Notes: generated by a model not told the origin, from the letters alone. Positions 1 through 5,156 are shown, counted from the stretch's first letter. The stretch: 6,866 bases of DNA from Microcaldota archaeon (GCA_030668565.1 DAOVFD010000053.1:1-6866); one strand, 5' to 3'. A program made the numbers and translations.

Positions 1-46
1 AGAACCTTCGAAGGGACCCCTTTTCAAATCTGCTACTTTCATTCAT
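1..46 (-). CDS. Possible N-terminus of a divergent gene, truncated by the window edge
   Basis: Reading the minus strand from the ATG at 46-44 gives 15 open codons (MNESSRFEKGSLRRF) before the window ends. The frame is open upstream to a TGA at 107-109, and this ATG is the first start in it. A GTGAT just before the ATG (about 47-51) could act as a weak Shine-Dalgarno site. A TATA-like ATATAAAA lies about 45 bases upstream on the same strand, which would leave a leader of roughly 20 bases. No family can be assigned from 15 residues. This could equally be a chance open stretch in intergenic DNA; the case rests only on promoter, ribosome-binding site and ATG being in the right order. Confidence 0.35.
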   Translation of the reverse strand, partial: MNESSRFEKGSLRRF

Positions 47-88
47 ATCACTTCTGCTATTTTTGTATTGGAAATTAACCCCCGAGGG

Positions 89-97
89 TTTTATATA
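89..97 (-). promoter_or_regulatory. Candidate TATA box for the leftward gene
   Basis: The plus-strand TTTTATATA reads TATATAAAA on the minus strand, a good archaeal TATA match. It sits about 45 bases before the possible leftward ATG at 46, so transcription would start near 65-70. A 5-bp inverted repeat (AACCC, CCGA, GGGTT; 77-90) lies directly downstream, between box and predicted start. The box could also be read on the plus strand, but no gene begins at the matching distance there. Confidence 0.35.
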
Positions 98-101
98 GTG
101 A

Positions 102-113
102 TTGGTTCACCAA
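102..113. repeat. Short inverted repeat TTGGT-TC-ACCAA
   Basis: This is a perfect 5+2+5 palindrome between the two outward-facing candidate TATA boxes (89-97 leftward, 135-142 rightward). The position suits an operator for a dimeric regulator acting on one or both promoters. A palindrome this short arises often by chance, so the function is only suggested by its location. Confidence 0.3.
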
Positions 114-134
114 AGCACAAGTTTAGCCACCACA

Positions 135-142
135 TTTAAATA
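135..142 (+). promoter_or_regulatory. Candidate TATA box TTTAAATA for the 52-codon ORF
   Basis: TTTAAATA is a near-ideal archaeal TATA box. It predicts transcription starting around 162-168, exactly where a 6-3-6 inverted repeat lies. A transcript from here would carry a leader of about 55-60 bases before the GGTGA and ATG of the small ORF at 223. It could also drive read-through into the helicase gene, though that gene has its own nearer TATA box. Confidence 0.45.
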
Positions 143-161
143 CTTTTTGATTCAATAGACT

Positions 162-176
162 ACAAAACAGTTTTGT
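162..176. repeat. Inverted repeat ACAAAA-CAG-TTTTGT over a predicted transcription start
   Basis: This is a perfect 6-base inverted repeat with a 3-base centre, covering the start site predicted from the TATA box at 135-142. A protein bound here would block RNA polymerase, the usual arrangement for archaeal repressors that bind at or just downstream of the start. As RNA it would be only a weak, AU-rich hairpin. Its function is inferred from position. Confidence 0.4.
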
Positions 177-213
177 GAGTCTTAGCCATATTGATATCCG
201 GAACTGAAGAAAA

Positions 214-218
214 GGTGA
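214..218 (+). promoter_or_regulatory. Shine-Dalgarno site GGTGA of the 52-codon ORF
   Basis: GGTGA lies 4 bases before the ATG at 223 and pairs with the 3' end of archaeal 16S rRNA (UCACCUCC). It is the main reason to take the small ORF seriously. Confidence 0.4.
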
Positions 219-222
219 AGAG

Positions 223-381
223 ATGCAGAATGTAAAAATGAGAACAAAAGATGCAAAGAAACAGCAAGATAAAACGTGCTTCCAGTCCATCCCGAGGCAG
301 GATCTGGAAAAAATAATCTCAGTAAGGCAGGAGAGGTTACGGTTATTCAGTGAAAGGAAGCTCCCCCCATGCAGAATATAG
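223..381 (+). CDS. Possible small basic protein, 52 residues, function unknown
   Basis: An ATG at 223 opens a 52-codon frame ending in TAG at 379-381. It is preceded by GGTGA (214-218) at a spacing of 4 bases, a good match to the archaeal anti-Shine-Dalgarno sequence, and by a strong TATA box at 135-142. The product begins MQNVKMRTKDAKKQQDK, is rich in Lys, Arg and Gln, has two cysteines (one near residue 19, one near 50) and no membrane segment. The middle (about 25-46) could form one charged helix. Codon choice (AGG, ATA, CAG) resembles the neighbouring genes. No family is recognised. It ends 36 bases before the helicase, which has its own TATA box, so it need not be co-transcribed. It could be a chance ORF in a leader or a regulatory RNA; conservation in relatives would decide. 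Confidence 0.38.
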   Translation: MQNVKMRTKDAKKQQDKTCFQSIPRQDLEKIISVRQERLRLFSERKLPPCRI

Positions 382-386
382 TCGGA

Positions 387-399
387 TTTTTAAATAAAA
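387..399 (+). promoter_or_regulatory. TATA box of the helicase gene (leaderless transcript)
   Basis: The block TTTTTAAATAAAA is centred about 25 bases before the helicase ATG at 418, so transcription should start at or within a few bases of the start codon. No Shine-Dalgarno match precedes that ATG, which agrees with leaderless initiation. The block is the best TATA candidate near this gene. Confidence 0.6.
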
Positions 400-417
400 A
401 ATGAGTAATATTATTGA

Positions 418-2970
418 ATGAAATCCATAGAGCTAATCAAGGAGCGTTTCGGCGACCTTACCGTCATCCAGAAAGAGGCAATACCGAAGATAGCCGAAGG
501 CAGGAACGTGCTGGTTCTTGCCCCGACCGGATGCGGAAAGACGGAAAGCGTTTTGCTTCCCGTTCTCGAACAGATAAAATCAGAGGAAAAAGGCATCTGC
601 GCTCTTTACATTACTCCCTTACGTTCCCTGAACAGGGACCTACTCTCAAGATTCCACTACTGGTGCGACAAGCTGGGCGTTACGAGAGTAGTCAGGCATG
701 GTGATACCTCTCAGTCGGAGAGGGCAAAGCACAGGAAAACACCACCCCATATCATGCTCACAACCGTTGAAAGCATCCAGGCACTTCTTATGGGAAAAAT
801 AATGAGGAAACATCTCATGAACGTGCGTTTCGTGATAGTGGATGAAATCCATGATGTTGTTGACAACAAAAGAGGGGCGCAGCTCTCACTCGGCCTTGAA
901 AGGCTTCAGGAAATAGCTGAATTCAAAAGAATAGGCTTAAGCGCAACAGTTGCCAATGAAGTGGAAGTGGGAAAGCTCCTGTTCGGGGAAAGGGAATACA
1001 CCGTTGTCGAAGCGGGAAAGAAAAGAAAAATGGACATAAGCGTAAAGTTCCTCAAGGAACAGGAAAAACGCCTTGAAAGAATAAAAGAACTCTCCGAAAA
1101 GCACCGCTCGCTTATTTTTGTAAACACAAGGAGCACTGCCGAGGAAATAGGGGCATGGCTGAGAAAAAACAAGGCCCCTGTGGAGGTCCATCACGGTTCC
1201 CTTTCAAAGGACGTCAGGATATCCGCGGAAGACAGGTTCAAAAAGGGTGAAACGAAATCGCTGCTCTGCACCTCTTCACTGGAACTCGGGATAGATATCG
1301 GTGATGTGGAGCTGGTTGTCCAGTACGGTTCTCCACATCAGGTTTTCAGGCTTGTGCAGCGTATCGGGCGTTCTGGTCATTCAATCACAAAAACACCGAA
1401 AGGAATAATCCTTGCGACGGATTTTGATGACGAACTCGAATCAGAAGTGATAAAATCACTTGCCGAAAACGGGTGGATTGAAAGCAAAAGGGTCGAGAAA
1501 GGGGCGCTTGACGTAATAGCACACCAGCTTGTAGGCCTTATGCTCGATTTCTGGGGTATTGAACTTGCAGATGCGCATAAGATACTCGGCAGGTCGGGCG
1601 CATACGGCATAAGCTATGAAAAACTCAGGAAAATAGCCCTCCAGCTGTATGGCGAAGGCATAATATTCTATGACGAATACGAAGATGGGAGAAGAATAAA
1701 AATAAAACCGAAAAAAAGGGCAAGAGAATATTATTTCTCCAATCTCAGCACAATACCGAAAGTAAAAAGATACCTGCTTCGTGATGTATCCTCAAACCGT
1801 CCGATAGCATCCCTTGATGAGGATTTTGTGATGAATCTTGGTGACGGTGCCGAATTCCTTTCAAAAGGGCAGGCATGGCAGGTTGTTGACATCACGGATG
1901 ATGAAGTTCTTGCAAGCCCTGGCTCTGGACTGGATATCGCAGTCCCCTCCTGGACCGGAGAGGAGATTCCGGTGCCTTATGAGGTTGCCCGGAATGCAGG
2001 TTCACTCAGGAGAATGAGGAAAAAACTAAAACCGATGCCGGATGACAAAACAATCGTAATCGAAATCGTGAAGGACCTGATAATAATCCATGCATGCTTC
2101 GGAAGAAGGGTTAATGAAGGAATAGCAAGACTTTTTGCAAGCAGATTATCGGAGATAACAGGCGAAAGCGTCCGAACGGTTTCAGACCCCTACCGCATTA
2201 TGATAAAACTTCCGTTCGCACTGAATGAAAAGCATGTAATGAAGGCATTCAACGACATAAAGAGCATCCGTTCAGAGCTTGAAAGAAGCGTGCATAATTC
2301 TTTCCTCATAAAGTCCATCTTCACTCACGTGGGCAGGTTGTTCGGGCTTCTTTCGGAAGACGCATCAGTCAACCAGAGATTTATAAATTCGATGAGATAT
2401 TCTGTCGTTTACGAGGAGTCGCTCAGATATATATTTTCAAGATATTTCGATGTTGAAAAAACAGAGAAAATCTTCAGGAAAATAAAATCAAAGGAAATAG
2501 AACTCTTAGTTGATGTCCGCGATGAACCAAGCTTCTTTGCGGATATAGGAATCCAGAGGGCAAGCGCAAGGGAGGCGGTAGGCAGTTTTGAGCCAAGGGA
2601 AAGGATGATTCTCGCACTCAAGGAGAATGTTCTTTCAAAAACCCTGAGCATGGTCTGCCTGGATTGCGGTGCGACAAGATACATTTATCTCGCAACTGCA
2701 AAGGATTCTGATATCAAATGCCCGAGGTGCGGCAAAAAGGCACTTGCCCGTGATAAAGGGACCGGAGAGGAAAGGGAATATACAGCTAAATTAATCCATG
2801 CATACGGCAAAAGGGCGTTAATTGCACTGTCCGTCTATGGTATAGGTCCTTCCACTGCAGCAAGAATACTGAAGAAACTGCACAGGGATGAGAACTCGTT
2901 CTATCTGGACCTTCTGGAAGCACAAAAAGCATTTGTAAAAACCAAAAAATACTGGAAAATAAGTCACTGA
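418..2970 (+). CDS. lhr: Lhr-family superfamily 2 DNA/RNA helicase (archaeal type)
   Basis: Complete 850-residue ATP-driven helicase. RecA domain 1 (about 1-200) has a Q-motif-like T15-Q18, Walker A APTGCGKT (35-42), motif Ia TPLRSLNRDL (66-75), Walker B DEIH (142-145) and SAT (175-177). RecA domain 2 (about 205-340) has FVNTR (234-238), TSSLELGID (285-293) and QRIGRSGH (314-321). A winged-helix region and the Lhr-type core domain follow (about 340-735). The C-terminus has a CxxC...CxxC zinc ribbon (C747, C750, C768, C771) and a helix-hairpin-helix-like GIGPSTAARIL (808-818). This order fits archaeal Lhr proteins, which lack the long extra C-terminus of bacterial Lhr (about 1,500 residues). 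The family separates DNA and DNA:RNA duplexes and is tied to replication-fork or transcription-linked repair; the cellular role here is inferred. The ATG at 418 gives a normal N-terminus and fits the TATA spacing. The 3' end overlaps the opposing small gene by 7 bases. Confidence 0.93.
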   Translation: MKSIELIKERFGDLTVIQKEAIPKIAEGRNVLVLAPTGCGKTESVLLPVLEQIKSEEKGICALYITPLRSLNRDLLSRFHYWCDKLGVTRVVRHGDTSQSERAKHRKTPPHIMLTTVESIQALLMGKIMRKHLMNVRFVIVDEIHDVVDNKRGAQLSLGLERLQEIAEFKRIGLSATVANEVEVGKLLFGEREYTVVEAGKKRKMDISVKFLKEQEKRLERIKELSEKHRSLIFVNTRSTAEEIGAWLRKNKAPVEVHHGSLSKDVRISAEDRFKKGETKSLLCTSSLELGIDIGDVELVVQYGSPHQVFRLVQRIGRSGHSITKTPKGIILATDFDDELESEVIKSLAENGWIESKRVEKGALDVIAHQLVGLMLDFWGIELADAHKILGRSGAYGISYEKLRKIALQLYGEGIIFYDEYEDGRRIKIKPKKRAREYYFSNLSTIPKVKRYLLRDVSSNRPIASLDEDFVMNLGDGAEFLSKGQAWQVVDITDDEVLASPGSGLDIAVPSWTGEEIPVPYEVARNAGSLRRMRKKLKPMPDDKTIVIEIVKDLIIIHACFGRRVNEGIARLFASRLSEITGESVRTVSDPYRIMIKLPFALNEKHVMKAFNDIKSIRSELERSVHNSFLIKSIFTHVGRLFGLLSEDASVNQRFINSMRYSVVYEESLRYIFSRYFDVEKTEKIFRKIKSKEIELLVDVRDEPSFFADIGIQRASAREAVGSFEPRERMILALKENVLSKTLSMVCLDCGATRYIYLATAKDSDIKCPRCGKKALARDKGTGEEREYTAKLIHAYGKRALIALSVYGIGPSTAARILKKLHRDENSFYLDLLEAQKAFVKTKKYWKISH
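2937..2949 (-). terminator. Candidate oligo-T terminator of the RuBisCO-zinc protein operon
   Basis: On the minus strand, just after the zinc-protein stop, the sequence holds a run of six T and then five T (A-runs at 2944-2949 and 2937-2941 on the plus strand). Archaeal RNA polymerase ends transcription on such T tracts without needing a hairpin. The site lies inside the 3' end of the helicase gene, whose Lys/Asn-coding A-runs also explain it, so the evidence is modest. Confidence 0.35.
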
Positions 2971-3161
2971 AGCCTGTAATTGTAGGATTTGAACTTTTTC
3001 CTTTTAGGTATATTTCCCCAGCAATCCTTGCAGATATAAAGCCGTCCCACTTTCTTTCTCCTCGCGCTCTTTATGCAGGACACGCAGATTCTTCTCTTGC
3101 AATAACCGCACTTTTCAAGTTTTGCGCTCTGCTTTCCGCATCTCTCACACGTTTCCATCAT
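2964..3161 (-). CDS. Small basic double-zinc-cluster protein coupled to RuBisCO
   Basis: A 65-residue protein with four CxxC pairs: C5/C8, C18/C21, C26/C29 and C44/C47. The spacing C-x2-C-x9-C-x2-C-x4-C-x2-C-x14-C-x2-C resembles the cross-brace pattern of FYVE/RING-type fingers that hold two zinc ions; no specific family is assigned. It is strongly basic (19 Lys/Arg against 4 Asp/Glu), including an RRKK run at 34-37 and a KRKKFK run at 53-58, which suggests binding to nucleic acid or an acidic partner. It has no signal peptide or membrane segment. The start is the first of two adjacent ATGs (3161), 6 bases from the RuBisCO stop, with GGTGA at the right spacing. Cysteine spacing plus operon placement make a real gene very likely. 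Function is unknown: RNA or ribosome binding, regulation, or an accessory role for RuBisCO are all open. Confidence 0.85.
   Translation of the reverse strand: MMETCERCGKQSAKLEKCGYCKRRICVSCIKSARRKKVGRLYICKDCWGNIPKRKKFKSYNYRLQ
2988..3005 (+). terminator. Candidate T-rich terminator of the helicase gene
   Basis: About 20 bases after the helicase stop the plus strand carries a TTT, then a run of five T (2995-2999) and a run of four T (3002-3005). This fits archaeal T-tract termination. It lies over the antisense 3' end of the zinc-protein gene, where it corresponds to Lys codons, so coding content is an alternative explanation. Confidence 0.3.
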
Positions 3162-3167
3162 TGAATA

Positions 3168-3172
3168 TCACC
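3168..3172 (-). promoter_or_regulatory. Shine-Dalgarno GGTGA embedded in the RuBisCO Trp-stop codons
   Basis: The last bases of the RuBisCO gene read TGG TGA. The GGTGA inside them lies 6 bases before the zinc-protein ATG at 3161 and matches the archaeal anti-Shine-Dalgarno. A ribosome ending on RuBisCO is therefore placed directly on the next start, which argues for coupled translation. Confidence 0.65.
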
Positions 3173-4574
3173 AATGTTTTTCTATTTCTTTTATTCCTTT
3201 AGAAAGAGCACGCTTTCTAAGCGTTTTTGCTCTCTTCCTTTCTTGCGCCAAAAGTTTTTTAACTGTATTCGGGGGCATGTACTTCCATTTCTTAAGCGCT
3301 TCTGCAAGTTCCCTGTGCGTTTTGGCATACTTCGGGGCGGGTATTCCTTTAACTGCAGCATCTATCGCCTGCCTCATGGCCTTTGCCCCTGCCCTTGTTC
3401 CTCTGGGATGGCCGTGTATTCCCCCGCCAGCCTGCACCACGACATCCTTTCCATGAAGCGCAAGCATCGCGTCGACAATACCAGGACCGACTCCTCCTGA
3501 AGCAACGGGCATTACCGGTTTTATTTTTGCATCCCATTCCTGCGCAAGCGAACCAAGATATAATTTTTCATTGAGCTTCTGCAGTGCCACAATGTCCCTA
3601 AGTCTCTTTATGTACAGCGGGCTTCCCTCCATCTTTCCCACCCCTGTTCCTACATGCAACTGGTCGACACCCAGCATCCTGTAGAACTTCTCATGCACTG
3701 CAAAGGTTATTCCGAATTCACCTCTCGATTCCGCAGCATATCCTGCCCTGTGCGCATGGATGAATGTTCTCTTGCCTCTTGCTTCCCCGGTTATCTCCTG
3801 TAGTGCCGAGTAGCCGACAACGAAAACATCAACCATCACCATCGGGGCCCCGTGGAAATGTATGTAGTCAAGCCTTTCCATCATTCTTTCATACCTGTCG
3901 CTTATATTCGGCGCATACAACACCTTTCTCCCAGTTTCGCTCCTGACCCTGTCAATGACCTCCATCATCTCCTCGAACCTTGCCCTGAAGGGACAGAATC
4001 TCTGGTCTGTAAGATTCTCATCATCCTTTACGAAATCACAGCCGCCCATGTACGCTTCATAGGCCACGGCAGCGAATTCCCTGGGGGTAAGCCCGACTTT
4101 CGGCTTCACTATCGTTCCAAGATGGGGTCTTCCGCTCTTTTCCGTTCCTACGTATCTCCTTATCCCCTTGATTCCTCCGAAAGGGCCGGGGAACTGCTTC
4201 TGGTATTTTTCCGGAAATTCGATATCAAGTATCCTCATGCTCGTAAGCTCCTTGAGGCCGAAAACGTTTCCAAGCACAGATGCCTGGAACTGTATTATGT
4301 TCTTTACATCAAAATGCTCAAGCGGGTAGGCTATCCATATCAGACCGGACTTTGCAGTGGTTTTTGCAATCTTAAAGACCCTTGCCTTTAATTTTTGGAA
4401 TACTTTTTCGTTCATTGTTTTCAGTTTTGTCCATGTCCCGACGCTTGATTCAGCAGCTAAGGCTTCGGCTATTTCTTCCACCGGAACCGTTCCGCTCGCC
4501 CAGACAAGAACTACAAAATCATCCTTTGCAGGAACATATTTTTTGTCTATATAAGTATATCCGCCGTATGCCAT
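3168..4574 (-). CDS. rbcL: Ribulose-1,5-bisphosphate carboxylase/oxygenase large subunit, form III
   Basis: Complete 468-residue RuBisCO, which joins CO2 to ribulose-1,5-bisphosphate to give two 3-phosphoglycerates. In archaea form III usually serves AMP/nucleoside salvage. Active-site residues are all visible (spinach numbers in brackets): E42 (60), T47/W48 (65/66), N103 (123), K157 and K159 in TIVKPKVGL (175, 177), the CO2-carbamylated K183 with D185/E186 in FVKDDE (201, 203, 204), H275/R276 (294/295), H307 (327), loop-6 K314 in GKMEG (334), S359 (379) and the phosphate-binding GGG at 383-385. The GTWT, KDDENLT and GVDQLH blocks resemble methanogen-type form III rather than form II or II/III. 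Two oddities: Tyr279 stands where His298 is usual, and a basic tail follows about residue 430. The start is the ATG at 4574, with GGTG five bases upstream and a TATA block at 4606-4618. No small-subunit gene is present, as expected for form III. Confidence 0.95.
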   Translation of the reverse strand: MAYGGYTYIDKKYVPAKDDFVVLVWASGTVPVEEIAEALAAESSVGTWTKLKTMNEKVFQKLKARVFKIAKTTAKSGLIWIAYPLEHFDVKNIIQFQASVLGNVFGLKELTSMRILDIEFPEKYQKQFPGPFGGIKGIRRYVGTEKSGRPHLGTIVKPKVGLTPREFAAVAYEAYMGGCDFVKDDENLTDQRFCPFRARFEEMMEVIDRVRSETGRKVLYAPNISDRYERMMERLDYIHFHGAPMVMVDVFVVGYSALQEITGEARGKRTFIHAHRAGYAAESRGEFGITFAVHEKFYRMLGVDQLHVGTGVGKMEGSPLYIKRLRDIVALQKLNEKLYLGSLAQEWDAKIKPVMPVASGGVGPGIVDAMLALHGKDVVVQAGGGIHGHPRGTRAGAKAMRQAIDAAVKGIPAPKYAKTHRELAEALKKWKYMPPNTVKKLLAQERKRAKTLRKRALSKGIKEIEKHW

Positions 4575-4579
4575 GATAA

Positions 4580-4583
4580 CACC
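4580..4583 (-). promoter_or_regulatory. Shine-Dalgarno GGTG of the RuBisCO gene
   Basis: GGTG on the minus strand sits 5 bases before the ATG at 4574 and fixes this start. If the TATA block at 4606-4618 is used leftward, the leader would be only about 10-12 bases and would consist mostly of this site. Confidence 0.5.
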
Positions 4584-4605
4584 GTTTAGACTTCAGCAGC
4601 GATAA

Positions 4606-4618
4606 CTTTTAATAAATA
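4606..4618. promoter_or_regulatory. TATA block shared by divergent RuBisCO and pilin-like genes
   Basis: CTTTTAATAAATA is the only clear TATA-like block in the 62-base gap. Rightward, its centre is 25 bases before the ATG at 4637, the distance for a leaderless transcript. Leftward it reads TATTTATTAAAAG and predicts a start near 4585, just before the GGTG and ATG of RuBisCO. Using one block in both directions is inferred; the rightward assignment is the stronger one. Confidence 0.55.
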
Positions 4619-4623
4619 GCGTG

Positions 4624-4638
4624 ATGAAATTCTTTCAT
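4624..4638. repeat. Inverted repeat ATGAAA-TTC-TTTCAT over the pilin-like gene start
   Basis: This is a perfect 6-3-6 inverted repeat whose right arm takes in the first two bases of the ATG at 4637. It also covers the predicted transcription start, so a bound dimer would block both transcription and access to the leaderless start. The arm and spacer sizes match the repeat at 162-176, but the sequence differs. Chance cannot be excluded in AT-rich DNA. Confidence 0.35.
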
Positions 4639-5131
4639 GAAGGGTCAATCTGCAGTGGAATACATAATGACTTATGGCTGGGCCATGCTGGCGCTGGTAA
4701 TAGTTACCGGCTTTCTTCTGGCATCAGGAGTGCTTAATCCGAACTACGTAATAACAGAGGAATGCAGTCTTGGCTCCAATCTTCCCTGCCAGTTCATGGT
4801 TTTCAACGATGAAGGCTCTACAAAGCTGATATTAGAGGTGTACAACGGATTTCCATACAAGATAAAAATAAACAGCATTGAAGTGGTTATGAAGGATACT
4901 GGTGAGTCCTTCAGCGACTTTGACAGAAATGTTTTGATTGACAGCGGTGACAGCCACACCTACGATTCCGAATTGCCCGGTTCTGCACTTACTGTCGGGG
5001 AGGTAAAGAGGTTCTCTGCCAGGGTAACCTACGTTTCCTGTGCTCCGGAAGTAAGAACCGGCACAGGTGAATGCAGTGATTCCAATCATACGATATCGGG
5101 AAAAATAGTTGGGATAGTTAACGAGGGCTAA
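4637..5131 (+). CDS. Class III signal-peptide protein (archaeal type IV pilin-like)
   Basis: A 164-residue protein that starts MKGQSAVEYIMTYGWAML. This is the archaeal class III signal peptide: a very short basic leader, predicted cleavage between G3 and Q4 by a prepilin/preflagellin peptidase, then QSAVEY and a hydrophobic helix (about 10-33) that packs into the core of a pilus-like filament or anchors the protein in the membrane. The rest is a probably beta-rich outer domain with four cysteines (C43, C51, C135, C146) that could form two disulfides and one N-glycosylation sequon, N150-H-T. The start is secure: an in-frame TGA lies at 4625-4627, no other start codon comes between, and the TATA box at -25 fits a leaderless mRNA. 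Such genes are common and often numerous in DPANN archaea. No secretion ATPase or peptidase gene is in the window, so whether this is a major pilin, minor pilin or lone surface protein is unknown. Confidence 0.85.
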   Translation: MKGQSAVEYIMTYGWAMLALVIVTGFLLASGVLNPNYVITEECSLGSNLPCQFMVFNDEGSTKLILEVYNGFPYKIKINSIEVVMKDTGESFSDFDRNVLIDSGDSHTYDSELPGSALTVGEVKRFSARVTYVSCAPEVRTGTGECSDSNHTISGKIVGIVNEG

Positions 5132-5156
5132 ACAACCCGAAGACTAAACAACCGAA
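5128..5156. repeat. Imperfect tandem repeat at the convergent gene ends
   Basis: CTAAACAACCCGAA (5128-5141) is followed after two bases by CTAAACAACCGAA (5144-5156), which is the same unit minus one C. The first copy holds the TAA of the pilin-like gene; the second holds the valS stop (CTA, read as TAG on the minus strand). It looks like a local slippage or duplication at the gene junction. Confidence 0.7.

Larger units (their letters stand above)
47..417. other. Intergenic region with outward-facing promoters and one doubtful small ORF
   Basis: No gene of recognisable family lies here. The stretch holds a leftward TATA candidate (89-97), inverted repeats at 77-90, 102-113 and 162-176, a rightward TATA (135-142), the 52-codon ORF (223-381) and the helicase TATA (387-399). 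No tRNA, rRNA, box C/D or CRISPR pattern was found by eye. A 9-base direct repeat, ATGCAGAAT, occurs at 223-231 and 369-377, at the start and end of the small ORF; it may be chance. Confidence 0.6.

Noticed and set aside
5..14. Palindrome CCTTCGAAGG resembling a tRNA T-arm (TTCGAA)
   Set aside because: Flanking bases do not form a 5-bp T-stem on either strand, and no acceptor, D or anticodon arm fits.
401..421. Six-codon ORF (MSNIIE) whose stop overlaps the helicase ATG
   Set aside because: It resembles a coupled leader peptide, but the TATA spacing places the transcript start at about the helicase ATG, after this ATG, so it is probably not transcribed.
3852..4391. A 179-codon open frame on the plus strand
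   Set aside because: It lies wholly antisense to the RuBisCO gene, has no recognisable domain and no promoter or ribosome site; the RuBisCO frame explains the region with all active-site residues.
4547..4560. TATA-like CTATATAAGTATAT on the plus strand
   Set aside because: It lies inside the RuBisCO N-terminal codons, about 85 bases from the pilin-like ATG, where the nearer block at 4606-4618 has the exact spacing.
4621..4627. GTGATGA, a match to the box C motif of C/D-box guide RNAs
   Set aside because: No CTGA box D follows at guide-RNA distance, and the sequence is explained by the promoter and start of the pilin-like gene.
5101..5105. Five-T run (minus strand) as a valS terminator
   Set aside because: A single T5 inside the pilin-like coding sequence is too weak to call.
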